64,000 nucleotides of DNA from Nicotiana tabacum (Eukaryota > Streptophyta > Magnoliopsida > Solanales > Solanaceae): assembly GCF_000715075.1 (NCBI RefSeq), contig NC_134095.1, forward strand, positions 45,114,806-45,178,805, in the 5' to 3' direction. This document shows, piece by piece, positions 43,337 through 55,539 of the stretch (the first letter of the stretch is position 1; each line of letters opens with the position of its first letter). The position numbers and the translations under genes are program-made. The notes beneath the pieces are model-generated. The model did not search any database and was not told the DNA's origin. It worked only from the letters and a program-made list of their open reading frames with translations.

Positions 43337-44799
43337 ATGGCTCGACAGAAGAAGAGGAACTCCATAGCTAACATGAAGAACACGGATGAAGAAGATAAGG
43401 TAGAAGAAGATGATACTAGGTTGGTTACTCCATAAACGGGAATTTCCCAAACCCTAGGGTCGGTTCAACTGTTCCATTGGATGAAAGGAATGGTTAGTGC
43501 AGCACCAACAGTACTGCACGGACAGGAGAGGAAGGAACCAACGGAGCTGGTAAAAATTCAAGCTCCGGTGGTAAAGACACCTACAGATCCAGTACAAAAT
43601 GAGACTGATATGGCTAAAGCGGCAAGGAAATTAACCTTCTCGACGGGTGTAGGGGTTCCACAACCAACCTTAGCTGAAGTTGTCCAAGGTAATAGATCTA
43701 TACAACAAGGTTTGAAGTTGAATTATTATCCTCCTATCATTAAGGACAGAAGGAAAATAGTTAGACTGAACTATATAGAGGTGGAAGAGCAGAATAAAAA
43801 ATGAAGGACAAGCTTAATTGGATATGTAATAGGTGGATCTCCTCAATTCAAGGAGATGTTGAAGTTTGTATATGGGGTATGGCAATTTGTATCGACTCCA
43901 CAGGTATTACTCCATGACGAAGGTTACTTCATCTTTAAATTTGAATCTGATGATGACAGAGATTTAGTGCTTCAAAATGGGCCATACACTTTCAATAATA
44001 GGCCAATAATTTTGAAACAATGGGAACTAGATTTTCAAATGATCAAGGAAGCTACAACACAATATTCCAATATGGGTAAACTTCTAGGTTACCTATACAA
44101 TACTGGACAGTGGAGAATCTGGGAAGAATTGCAAGTTCGATTGGAAATCCAATTTGTACAGACAAATTAACAGCTCATAAAGCAAGGATATCATATGCAT
44201 GAATGCTGATTGAAATGGATGTGTCTCAACCATTGCCCGAAATAGTGCTAATAGAAACTGCCGATGGTAAAAATAGGGAGCAAATTTTGAGTTATGACTG
44301 GCAACCCTCCTTTTGTCAAGACTGCCTCAAGATTGGGCATGGTACATGGGAATGTAGTGTTCCAGCAGAGTTGATGAAGCAACTTGGCCCTGCTCCTAAA
44401 GGTTAGGTAGGAAATAAAAAGATAGGTGAACAACAAAGAAGGGGAAGCAAACAAGTCACTAAGTGGATTCCTAAGCCAAAGGCAGTCATGGAAACTCAGG
44501 AACAAGAAGTTAGAGTTGAATCAAGTAATGGAAAAGAAACTACATCTGAAGTGATAAGGCAAGAAGTAGTTTCTAAAGAAATTGAACATAATAAAAATGG
44601 TGAGTTCCAGGTAGCAAAATCAAAAGGGAAACAGGTGCAAAGTCCCAAGGTAAAAACATCAATAAGGAATGGTCTGTCTGAGGAGAATATTGAAGCTATG
44701 CTACATCAAAACAGATTCAGTGCATTAAGAATTCAGGAAAGAGAGGATGCTAGCATGGAATCTAAGGAAGGAAGAGTACCCCTTGTCCACCCTCCATGA
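43337..44799 (+). pseudogene. LINE ORF1: DUF4283 and zinc-knuckle protein
   Basis: This is the nucleic-acid-binding ORF1 product. The ATG at 43337 starts MARQKKRNS; codon 33 is an in-frame TAA. GYVIGGSPQFKEMLKFVYG through YFIFKFESDDDRDLVLQNGP is a DUF4283 domain. TDK.TAHKARISYA leads to a knuckle CQDCLKIGHGTWEC (C-X2-C-X4-H-X4-C, about 44318-44359). The tail ends NRFSALRI near 44710. A TGA stands in place of an expected Trp at 43802, a frameshift lies near 44170 and stops at 44199 and 44404. Confidence 0.85.
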
Positions 44800-47700
44800 T
44801 ATTAGCTCATGGAATATTAGTGTCACGCCCCGAACTTGGGGGAGCGAGACCGGCACCCAATGTCTTACCTATCCTTGCGTACCAACTTGCAACTAAGGGA
44901 CTCTGAACATATGATGTCATACTTTTTGGTCATGGGCCACATTGCAAGACGACAACGAATGCTGACTAAATATGAATATAAAGCTTGGCCAACAAGGCCG
45001 TCATATTTATTACAACTGACAAACCAACTAAATATACATACAAGGCCTGAAAGCCCAACATACTGCACTAACTGACAAGATATGTCTACAAGCCTCTACT
45101 AATGGATATACTGTGATCGGAACTGCTATCCGACCTGCTCATGACATATATACGTATATATATAAGATATACATAAGGCTCTAGACCCAGAAACTCCGAA
45201 AGGCATGGAGCTTACCGATCAAGCTGAGCTCGGGTAACACTTATTGAAGAGGCCTACTCGTCTGTCTGTCTGACCTGCATGCATGAAATGCAGCGCCCCT
45301 AGAAAAGGGACGTCAGTACGAAATAATGTACTGAGTATGTAAGGCAATATACTGAAAGTTGAAACTGAACTGATAATATAATAACTGCAAGTAGCTGGAA
45401 ATCAAAGATAATGTGAAGATATGCTTACCTGCTGATACTGACTCAATTCTCTCAATATATCAAGTAAAATAGTTGTTCGGCCCTATAAGGCTCGGTATAC
45501 ATATATCTGCTCTGCCGTAGTAGGCTCGCTCATACGCGCTCGGCCATACTAGGATCTGTATCTCGACCAACTGGGCTCGCTCATATGCGCTCGGCCACAG
45601 TAGGCTCAGTATATAACTTACCATCTGATCAGAGGTTGCCCAATAGGGGCCTGCCCATCGTTATAGCTCGATGGTAATGAAAATACTTATAATACTGTAT
45701 ATATGTAAACTCTTTGCTCTCTTGACTGGAAGAAAAAAATACTCAACTGAATATGAATTCCCCATAAGGAGAATATTATAACTTATAATACTATAAAAAT
45801 ATACGCAATTTGCGAAACTAGCAAAATATACATAAATTCTGGGATATGAATGTAATGACGAGATCATGCCAAATGAAAGAAGAGCTTAGCCTTAACATAC
45901 CTGGTCTAGGAGAAAGATCACATCAGAATTCAGGAATGCAGAACTAGGTGTAAAGTCTGGTTTTTAACCCGAAATTTGTGCTGGTAAGTTGCAGCTGTTA
46001 TTAAAACTTGACAAATATCACATCTCTAATAGAGAAACGGTTTAGGAGGAAAGTCGCCTTTTGTAGCTGGTATTGGCATAAAACTTTGTTGAATTTTACT
46101 TTTAGTATCAAGCTACGTGTCCTAAATGTGCTTTTCTTTCTAGGTATCAATTATCATCAAATTGTGCTTACGCATAAACCTTATTGTTATAACTCCTCAT
46201 TCTAGCGTATCATATGTTCTTGCTTGATATGAGCTTGTGTACATGGGATACCTTCTGTTTTTGGTAAAGTATTATCTTTGCTTTCATTTATTGCTCAATA
46301 TCAACAAATTTGAAAATGATGACATTGAATCCTGTTCAATTGCCACATATATCAAATATATTAAGAGTCATCAATGCAAGAAAGGGTGGTTTCCACGTTG
46401 ATCATCCTTGTACTTATCCAATTATGCCTAATTAATTGGGTAATATCCCACTATTCAATAATTAACCAATAACCCACATAATTAAGAATTATTTCTAATT
46501 ACTTAAAATATAAACACTTTTAACATACCTTGCAGACTTTACTATCATGGTCATGTAGTATCTTGTATGGTACTAGTCCGTAAATATCGGGTATTGACGC
46601 TTGACCCGTATTTTACCCCCACATGTCAAACATGGATAAATAATTCATTTTCTTTGACTTGCTTCCCCTTTCACTTTCACGAATTTATTCATCACTTGCT
46701 TGAAATGGTATAATCCTTATAATCTTCGAATAATCTCATTCCCAAGCTTGCGTCGATTAACTTTATGACGAAACCTTAACGTACAAAAAATGCGGGATGT
46801 AATATTTCATTTCCGAGCTTTCACCAATTTGCTTATGGCATACTTTTACGTATGAAAACAAGGGGTGTAACAATTAGAGGGCTTAATAAGCTCTATAAGC
46901 AGAAAGAACTCAAGGCCTTTCTGCTTCAAAATAAAATAACTGTGCTTGGGTGCCTTGAGACAAAAGTGAAAATATGGAATGAAAAAAGAGTTAGAAGGAA
47001 GATTGAAAATGAATGGGAAGTGTTTGCTAATTATTCACATGCTCCTAATGGAAGAATTTGGATATTGTGGAAAACTCAACAAGTAGATATTAAAATAATA
47101 CAAGCTAGAGCTCAATTGGTGCACTGTGAAGTTAGGGGCAAAAACTCAACATTTAACTGTTGGTTAACTTTTGTTTATGGGTATAATACAATAGCAGAGA
47201 GGCAAGAAATATGGGGTCAGCTAAGACAGATTAATAATACTATGGTGGAGTCTTGGCTTGTGCTAGGAGATTTTAATACTATGCTCTCTGTCAATGATAG
47301 AATTAATGAAAACCCTGTCAGCCAGAATGAGGTGGAAGACTTCCAAGCCTGTGTTGAGGACATTGGTCAGGGACTGTTGAATAGAAAGGGCTGCCAATAG
47401 TCATGGGTAATAAAAGGGAAGCTTCTGATCGAATTTACAGCAACATTGATTGGGCCTTGGGGAATCTTACTGGTTCATGAAGTATATCAATATAGAGGTA
47501 GTATATGATAATTATGGAGTCTCTGATCACTCACCCATATTATTGTGCATTGAGATCACTATAAATTTTTTACCTAAGCCATTTAGGTTACTTACTGTGA
47601 TTCTATAGGAGGATAAATTCAGCAAGATGGTACAAAAGGTGTGGACTCAAAACATTACTGGATATATTATGTATTCAGTTTGGCAAAAACTGCAGATTAT

Positions 47701-49682
47701 AGGGAGCAAAGCAAAAGAGATGAACAGAGCCTATAACTCAGTGGAAAAAAGGATTGAAAACTTTAAGGAACAACTGCAGAAAGTGCAAAGGGAGATAAAT
47801 GATGATCTATTCAATAGTACGCTGATTCTGGAGGAGAAAGAGCTAATAATGCAACTAGAGAAATGGGAAGGTATCCAAGAGAAGGTGTATAGGCAGAAAT
47901 TAAGGACAGTGTGGATATCAGCAGGGGACTCTAACACAAAGTTATTCCATGCTCAGCTGAAAGCAAAACAAGATAGAAACAGAGTATCTAACATTTGTAA
48001 TGACCTGGGGAAAAAGCTGACTGAACCCCTATTGGTAGAACAAGAGTTCATGTCATTCTTTAAAGGCTTGCTAGGAATAAGGGCTCCTGAATTGCCTTGT
48101 CTTGATGTGAATATTGCCAGGAATAGACCTTGTTTGGATAGAGAGCAACAACAGAATCTTGTCAAGAGTATATCTGAGATGGAGATTATGAAGGGGATTA
48201 AAGATATATATATATATAAAGCACCTGGTATTGATGCTTTTCTAGTTGAGTTTTTCAAGAAATATTGGAATATCATTGGAGAAGAAACTATGAAGGCAGT
48301 CAAGGAATTATTTGAGTTAGGGAAACTATTGAAGAATGTCAACATCACTACTATTACATTAGTGCCAAAGGTGTCTAGTCCTTCTTTTGTCAAGGAATTT
48401 AGACTAATAGCGTATTGTACCACTATCTACAAGCTTATTGCCAAAATTATTACATGAAGGCTAAAAATAGTGGTGGACTTCATAGTAGAACCAGCTCAGT
48501 CAGCATTTATAGAAGGGACAAGCATACTGGATAATGTAATTATTGCCCATGAATTGATTAAGGGGTATAATAAAAAAGAAGTCTAGCCTATGTGCATTAT
48601 AAAAGTGGACATAAGAAAGGCTTATGATTCAGTTGAATGGTCGTTCTTACGTATGGTATTTCTGGAATATGGGATACCTAATAAGATGGTACAATGGATA
48701 TGGAATGTATAACTATTATGAACTATTCTATATTGATCAATGGTGGACTCACTAATAGATTTCAAGCAAGGAAGGGGCTGAGACAAGGGGATTCAATGTC
48801 CCCCTACCTGTTTGTTCTAGTGATGGAGTATTTGAATAGAACACTAAAGACTCTTAAAGACATCCCTGACTTCAATTTCCACCCAATATGTGCCAAGTTG
48901 AACCTTACCCATATCTGTTTTACAGATGATCTGATAATGTGTTGCAGAGCTAACAAAATTTCTATCCAACTATTGCTGGATAAGTTCAACCATTTCTCGA
49001 AGGTGACTGAGCTCATAGCTAACTTAGACAAAAGTTTTGTCTATATAGTTGGAGTATCTTAGGGATTCAAAGATATGATGAGTGATGATTATCATTTCAA
49101 TATGGAAGCCTTACCATTCAAATACTTGGGAGTGCCTTTATCATTAAGAAAGTTAACAGTTCAACAGTGTATGCCATTAGGGGAGAAGATAACCAAAAGA
49201 ATAAGGTGCTGGACATCAAAGTTTCTATCTTATAGTGGAAGACTACAACTGATAAAGAGTGCATTATTTAAAATGCAAACATACTAGGGACAGGTGTTTC
49301 TGCTGCCAAAAAAGATCATACAATTGGTGACTAATGTGTGCAGAACATTTCTATAGAATGACAGTCAAAATCCTTCAAAGAGAGCATTGATATCCTGGGA
49401 CGGAATTTGTATGCCTACTTCAGTTGGTGGTCTAAATGTCATTAACTTCATATGGTGGAATAAAGCAGCAATTTGTAAACTAATATGGGCGATACATACA
49501 AAAAAGGATGCGCTCTGGATCAAATGGATTCATGCAGTTTACATAAAGAAGCAGGATTTCACTATAATGAGCACTCCTAGTCAAGCCTGCAGGCTGGTAA
49601 GAAAAGCATTCGACATTAGATATTGGTACCTGAGTATTGACTTCTTTGCCAACATTAACAACTTCAATATCCAGAAGGCTTA
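44798..49682 (+). pseudogene. LINE ORF2: endonuclease and reverse transcriptase, interrupted
   Basis: This encoded the AP-like endonuclease and RT for target-primed insertion. The first codons (44798-44820) are separated from the rest (46878 on) by the solo LTR; SWNIRGLNK spans the insertion point. The endonuclease has CLETKV (catalytic Glu), LVLGDFNTML and, after a frameshift, VSDHSPI (47524). The RT region has GDSNTKLFHAQ, YKAPGIDAF, EFRLIAYC, KVDIRKAYDSVEWSFL (48603), GLRQGDSMSPYLF (48776) and ICFTDDLIMC (FTDD in place of FADD, 48912). The C-terminal part continues with YLGVPLS and WTSKFLSYSGRLQLIKSALF. There are at least six stops or frameshifts. Confidence 0.9.
44821..46872 (-). mobile_element. 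Solo LTR of a Tekay/Del element (2052 bp)
   Basis: On plus it runs TGTCACGCCCC...GGGGTGTAACA and is flanked by ATTAG on both sides (44816-44820 and 46873-46877). It has no internal region, so it is the product of LTR-LTR recombination. Minus orientation is inferred from similarity to the Tekay-A LTR, whose primer site is known. A short array at 45480-45610 repeats GGCTCGCTCATACGCGCTCG. Confidence 0.93.
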
Positions 49683-50044
49683 TGTCACACCTCCTTTTTC
49701 ACCCGCGCCACCGCAAAGGGCGCAGAGGGGAGTTTTTTCAATTAAGGGACAATCGAAATGGGATTTATTTATTTATTTCAGAGTCGCCACTTGGGAGATT
49801 TATGGTGTCCCAAGTCACTGGTTGAATCCCGAATCGAGGAAAAGAATGACTCTGTTTAACAGTCTGCACACCAGAAATCCGGATAAGGAATTCTGTTAAC
49901 CCGGGAGAAGGTGTTAGGCATTCCCGAGTTTCGTGGTTCTAGCACGGTCGCTCAACTGTCATATTCGGCTTGATTATCTGATTTTATAGAATTATGAACC
50001 TACGTGCAAATTTTAACTGTTTACCGCTTTGTTATTAATTATTC

Positions 50045-50645
50045 AAAGAATTGCAACGTCGTGAGAATGTATCTCGAATTGCGCCACATAAATGTACCCG
50101 CAATTTTTGATACGTTCCAACTTCGTTGAGATTTGGATTTGGGTCACATAAATGTGCACCCGAGTTTAGGAAAATAACATTATTAAATACGCGCCTAAAG
50201 ACTAACGCGTTGTTATTTTGAGAAAAGCCGTAAAGTTCGCTATGCGGCCTGTCTCGAAATCTAAGCATTCGAAATAACTATCCGTTGAGGGCCCCGCAAT
50301 TCGTGTATTCTTGTTTGTCGAGGCTCGTCTCATTCATTAAGTTTTAAAGGAATTTGCAACGTCATGGACATGCATCTCGAACCACGTCACAATCAATGTA
50401 CCCGTGATTAGCGACATATTTCGACTCCGTTGAGATTTGGATTTGGGTCACATAAATGTGCACCCAAATTTAAGGAGGTAAATTATTAAAGTACGCGCCT
50501 AAAGAGACTAACGCGCGGTTGTTTTGGGAAAAGGCTGCGAAGTTCGCTAAGCGGCCGATCCCGAGTTGTAAGTAATTAATACGTACATTTGTGAGGGCCC
50601 CGCAATCTGTGCGTTTTGCTAGGTGAGGCTCATCTCATTTATTTT
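50045..50645 (-). repeat. Tandem duplication of about 300 bp inside the Tat-2 LTR
   Basis: Copy 1 (50045-50344) and copy 2 (50345-50645) share GTTGAGATTTGGATTTGGGT, CACATAAATGTGCACCC, TACGCGCCTAAAGA and GAGGGCCCCGCAAT. By eye they are about 75% alike. Both copies are also in the right LTR (62155-62755), so the duplication predates insertion. Confidence 0.85.
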
Positions 50646-51710
50646 AAAAGGACAATCCTAAAGTGACTACATTTTTATTAAGTTTGTCTCTAAAAGAAAA
50701 TCTCCAAATTAATTACATGCTTAAAAAAGGGACGTGACTTATTAGTTATTAGTCTAAGATAAATGCAAATGGGAAATTGTAATCGAGCTTGTACAAAGGG
50801 AGATTATTTCGTATCTTATTCTACAAGTGAATATCACCAAAAAATTGAAATTATAAATAGAAATACTGAATTGACGAACAATAATATCAAAAAACGAAAC
50901 TAATTATTCTTTACCAATTTTAGACCCACCTTACTAATTTCAGCTCAATTTATTTAACACAAGTGAAATTCAGGAATTCCAAAACACTTTCTTGTTTCAT
51001 CTTGCAGCTGGCCTCTAATCTCACAAATTATACTACGAAACAAAACTAAACTAATACGACTATTACATAATCATATTCTAAGATCCAAACAGTCCCGGTC
51101 CAGATTAATTTAACAGTCCAACAAGCTCATTTTTAACCACAAGAATCACTTACCAGATGCTAACATGTTTTAATAAAAAAAATCTCTCATACAACTCCGT
51201 TTCATTCCACTTACTACATACTAACAGGTATCTACCTATCATCAGCGACTGAAGAATTGAAATACACGAGTCATATTGAAACCAAACCATAATTTCAACT
51301 CTTCACGTATATTCAAACTTCATGTTTTCAGCTTACAAATGCCAAAGTTATAGTTGTGTACCTGGTATTGCCAATACAAGAAGAGGAAGGTCAGCAAAGT
51401 ATTATGTAACACAGCAACAGCAACAATAACCTGCAACAAACAGCGAACGGAACACCCAGTGACAGATTTGAAAACCAACACTATTCCAGCACACTCAACG
51501 AAACAGTATCAACACAAACCAATGCAGACCAGGGATAACAAGCTCAAAAAATCCACTTAAAACCTCAGTGAAATTTCAGAAATAACCAGCCTCTCCTTTA
51601 CTCTCAGATTACTGAACTTTTAAATGTAAAAATCCGGTCTAGAATCACTCCCAAAAATCCCTCCTCTCTTAATGTTCAGAAGATTCCCCCTTTTTTCGTC
51701 TTGAAATGAC

Positions 51711-51720
51711 CCTATTTATA
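51711..51720 (-). promoter_or_regulatory. TATA box, Tat-2 3' LTR
   Basis: Minus-strand TATAAATAGG. The same box is at 63810-63819 in the 5' LTR. Confidence 0.6.
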
Positions 51721-51799
51721 ACCCAAAACAGGTATGGGCAACATATTTTAATCAATCCTTTTTTAATCTTTTCATCCCATTATGTTTTGTTCCTCACTC

Positions 51800-51925
51800 T
51801 TGCATGTCGTGTCCCCCACTATATTAAACAAATGCATTATTGTCCACTTCCACATGTCTTGTCCCCCACTATATTAAACAATGTATTATTGCCCACTACC
51901 ACATGTCTTGTCCCCCACCATGTAT
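51800..51925 (-). repeat. Repeat of about 54 bp, three copies (two in the other LTR)
   Basis: Units around TGTCTTGTCCCCCACTATAT and TTAAACAATGTATTATTGCC. The right LTR has two copies (63905-63970), which explains the length difference of about 55 bases between the LTRs. Confidence 0.8.
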
Positions 51926-53786
51926 TAAACAATGTATTATTTTAATATTATTAGTACTTAGTGGACAGAGCACTCAAATTAATTATTTTTTAAAACTTAA
52001 AATCCCGAAAATGCTCCTGAAAATACTGCAATTTACCATTCTACCCCCATCCCTTTCAATCTGTACCAAAACCATATCAGCTATAACCAATTCACCTAAT
52101 CAACGATCCAATTAACAAACAAACTTTGAATAAACAAACTCGCCAAACAAACTCCTAACCGACAACATTCATGAATTAACAACAGAGTCAGATTCATATC
52201 AACAAACATAACAGGACAAACAAGTAGATTTAAATCACTAAACTCAATCATCAGTTGACCTCAAACTAAATCAAACAACATCATAACAAAGATGAATGAT
52301 TCAAACTAAATCAAAAACTAAGGACCAGCACATAACCACTCGACATTAAATCACTTGATGAAAAACTAACGAACTTCAAACAAAAATGAACACGAATTAT
52401 CTCTAATACAAACAAAGACCTGGGTTCGAATTCAAACCAACCCATCGGAACACAAACACAATCATAGAAAGAAGAAAAGGAGCGGAAAATGAATTCGCTG
52501 AACGAAAACTAAAAGAAAAAAAAAGAATGGAAACCTACTAGTTTGAAGTCCGGGTTCGAACGGAACCTCGACACGCCTGAACAAACATCACTGTTTTCAA
52601 CCCATTTTCGTTTTTGATGCAGTGACGATCGAGTTCACTGGTTTGTGGTCATTCGCGGATGAAGCTGGATGTTGGGTGGTCGAAGAACTGATGGAGTCGA
52701 CGCTGGTCGTTCATGGCTGGATGTAGCAGAAGCGATGGTGATCGCTCATGTGGAGTGGTCGTTGCTGGTTTTTCCGGCGACTGGAGGAAATGACGAAGGA
52801 GATGAAGTTGGTTGTTTGGACGAGTTGCTGGTCGACGAGCAGCCGGTGAAGCTGCATGAAGCAGCAGCTCACGTCGAGGAATGGGGAGGAGCAGGGACGA
52901 CGGGGACGAGCAGCCATGGATGGCGAGGTCGTTTGGAGCTGGAGTTGGAGAGGTAGGCAGCCATGAGAAGGGGTCGTTGGAGCTGGAGGGTTCGCTTGGG
53001 GCAGATGGTTGTTTGGGACAACGGGGACGGGGTGTTGTTCGTTGATGGCTGGTGCTGTGTGTGGCAGGTGTGGGGGAGGGGGTGGTTTGGGGAAGATAAA
53101 GAGGAGAGGGGGGCGGGTGGTTTTAGGTTTTTTAGGTTAGGATTTTTTTCAAAAAATGAAAAATGAAAATGGAAGAAGGGGGGTTGTTTGTTTGGGGTTA
53201 TGGGGCGGACCGGGTCGACTGTTTGGGGTTATGGGGTGGACCGGGTCGGGTCGACCTGGTGGGGTTTTTGGGTTGGATAAGGGGTTATTTGGTTTGGGCC
53301 TGGTTGATTTAATTTAAAAGGTGGCCTAGTCCGATTTTCTTCTTATTTCTATTGCTTCTTTTTTCTTCTTTTATTTTTTCTTAAACTAAAACTAAACTCT
53401 AAAAATCCTAAATTATCCTATAGAACTAAATTGATTTATAAAAGTGCTAATTAGCTCTTAATAATAATTAACACATAATTAAATAGCAATTACGATAAAA
53501 TCACACAATTGGGACATTAAATGCTAAAAATGCAACGTACATTATTTTTATGATTTTTGTTCTTGTAAAACAAACTTAATTACTCCTAATTGTAGAATTA
53601 AACCCTAATGCAAATGCGACATATTTTTGTATTTTTCATTAATTTAACAAATAAACATGCATGGACAAATACAAATAATTATCCAAAAATACCACGAAAA
53701 TTCTCAAAATTGCACACAAAGGAAAATTATTTTATTTTGAATTTTTGGGAGTAATTCTCACATAGGGCAAAAATCACGTGCTTACA

Positions 53787-53801
53787 GCTGCCCCTCTTTG
53801 T
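53787..53801 (-). other. Polypurine tract of Tat-2
   Basis: Minus-strand ACAAAGAGGGGCAGC lies directly before the 3' LTR's TGTAAGCACG. It shares AAAGAGGGGCA with Tat-1. Confidence 0.88.
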
Positions 53802-53916
53802 CCGAAAATACGAAGAGTTTTAGTGCAAAGATAAAGTGAGCGATTTTTGCCCATCCGAGTACTCCGTGTGAAGCATTTTTGAAAAAGATTTAACCGAACC
53901 TTTGCTTCAAATGTTT

Positions 53917-53960
53917 CCTACATATCCCTGGCTAGAAGGGAATCAGGTTAATGTAGTCCG
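53917..53960 (+). other. Hairpin module, copy B
   Basis: CCTACATATCCCTGG, loop, AGAAGGGAATCAGG, ATGTAG. Outer arms CTACAT/ATGTAG; inner arms TCCCT/AGGGA. It lies about 115 bases from the polypurine tract, about the same distance as copy A in Tat-1. Confidence 0.75.
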
Positions 53961-54360
53961 GGAAGTTTTGGTAGCTGGGACTACCATGGGACTGCAATGT
54001 TACTGCTGTTGCATGTTGTTATTACTGCTTGCCGACCACCTTATTACACCATGCTGAAAGAAAATAAGAAGTTAGACTAAACTATAGTCTATGAATTACA
54101 AAATCTTATCTATATCTTCAATCATGCTCTTGAATCTCTTGTTGCTTTGATGTCTTGGTGACTCCTCTGACATTTCTTTACTTCTGATTTGTCTTGTATT
54201 CTCCCTTGACTGCCGATCTCGAACTGTTTATGTCCTTCTCGGGAGCTTCGCATTATTTTTTCCATTGAATCTTGAACTTCCTTCTTCTGCTGGTTTGTTG
54301 TTTCCCGCTGGGGATTTCGGTTGTATTCCTCTGCTTTACTGACTTGAAATGTATTCCTTT

Positions 54361-54555
54361 GTTATATGGGCGGGCTCCCAACTTCTTCAACAACTTCAAA
54401 AAATAAATCGTCATTTCGTTCTTTAAAGGGGGCTCCTGACCTCAACAACAGCTTCGAAAAATAAATCGCCATTCCTTTCTTCAGGCGGGCAAGACTTCAA
54501 CAACAATTTCGAAAAATAAATCGTCATTCCGTTCTTCAGGGGGGGCTCCTGACCG
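54361..54555 (-). repeat. Tandem repeat, about 57 bp x 3
   Basis: Units contain GGGGGCTCCTGACC, CTTCAACAAC and AAAAATAAATCGTCATTCC. They start near 54361, 54426 and 54483, and a partial unit ends near 54555. Confidence 0.8.
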
Positions 54556-54679
54556 CTACAAAATAGACAAAACAAAGGAAATTTTCTGTCCCAGTTTGCA
54601 CTAGGAAGATTTGTGAATTGTTAGCAATATTGTAAACCGCTTATACTATATGCAATGGTGAGAGTAAACTAACGACTAG

Positions 54680-55465
54680 GCCAGGATGTGTGTCTCCCAT
54701 GAGTAAAAACCGAAACTCTGACGAGCAAATGCGTTTGCTAAAAATACAACCTGAATGAACCAAACTAGGAAGTGCGTCTCCTACGAGTAAAACTTGTATG
54801 AACCAAAATCAGGAAGTGTGTCTCCTAGTGGTAAACTCTCATTTTTAGGAAGTGCGTCTCCTAAAGCAAAAATATAACCCGAAAGACCCAGACTAGGAAG
54901 TGCGTCTCCTAGGACTGAATTATTGATTTAAGAAGCGCATCTCCTATGGTGAAGATAAACTTAGGAGGAAGTGCGTCTCCTATGGGTGAAAACTTCAGCG
55001 ACTAAAACTAGGAAGTACGTCTCCTATGACTAAACTATTGATTTAGGAAGTGCGTCTCCTATGATGAAAACAAACTTTTAGGAAGTGCATCTCCTATGGG
55101 TAAAAATAAACTTAGGAAGTGCGTCTCCTAGGGGTAAAGATAAACTTAGGAAGTGCGTCTCCTAGGGGAAAGATAAACTTAGGAAGTGCGTCTCCTATGG
55201 GTGAAACTTTAATGATTTTAAACTAGGAAGTGCGTCTCTTATGCATGAAATCTTAATTTAGGAAGTGCGTCTCCTATGCATGAAAATAAACTTAGGAAGT
55301 GCATCTCCTATGGGCAAAAAAAATAAACTTAGGAAGTGCGTCTCCTGGGGGTAAAAATAAACTTAGGAAGTGCGTCTCCTATGGGTGAAACTTTAATGAT
55401 TTTAAACTAGGAAGTGCGTCTCTTATGAATGAAATCTTAATTTAGGAAGTGCGTCTCCTATGCGT
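54680..55465 (-). repeat. Minisatellite, about 20 copies of AGGAAGTGCGTCTCCTA
   Basis: On plus the core AGGAAGTGCGTCTCCTA recurs 20 times every 33-48 bases, separated by A-rich spacers such as 'tgggtgaaaataaact'. Each core contains TAGGA/TCCTA arms around AGTGCGTC. A higher-order duplication of about 184 bases is visible (55181-55300 against 55365-55460). It lies in the Tat-2 3' UTR. Confidence 0.92.
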
Positions 55466-55539
55466 GAACCATTTCCTTCTTCCTGAATTACCTTCTTACA
55501 GAACTGCTTTCCTTAAAAACTCGTGTTGTCTTCCCTCGA

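Larger units (their letters stand above)
43190..49682 (+). mobile_element. L1-type LINE, decayed, 3' truncated by Tat-2
   Basis: It has ORF1 (43337-44799) and ORF2 (44798-49682), with a solo LTR in between (44821-46872). The element is cut off at 49683 by the Tat-2 LTR; GCTTA (49678-49682) is the visible target site. The missing C-terminus, 3' UTR and poly(A) should resume beyond Tat-2's 5' LTR, to the right of the window. The exact 5' border is unknown. Confidence 0.88.
49683..53786 (-). mobile_element. 3' LTR of Tat-2 (4104 bp)
   Basis: Minus-strand start TGTAAGCACGTGATTTTTGC and end GGAGGTGTGACA. It matches the right LTR along its visible 2.2 kb. It contains a 300-bp tandem duplication (50045-50645), a TATA box (51711-51720), three copies of a repeat of about 54 bp (51800-51925), and a GC-rich region on the minus strand at 52600-53330. 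ORFs at 50035 (minus) and 52669 (plus) have no family resemblance. Confidence 0.88.

Noticed and set aside
52669..53166. Plus-strand Gly/Trp/Val-rich ORFs in the Tat-2 LTR
   Set aside because: Antisense in a GC-rich part of the LTR; no family resemblance.
54680..55465. CRISPR-like array (short conserved repeats with variable spacers)
   Set aside because: Plant retrotransposon context, spacers are A-rich variants of each other, no cas genes. It is a minisatellite.
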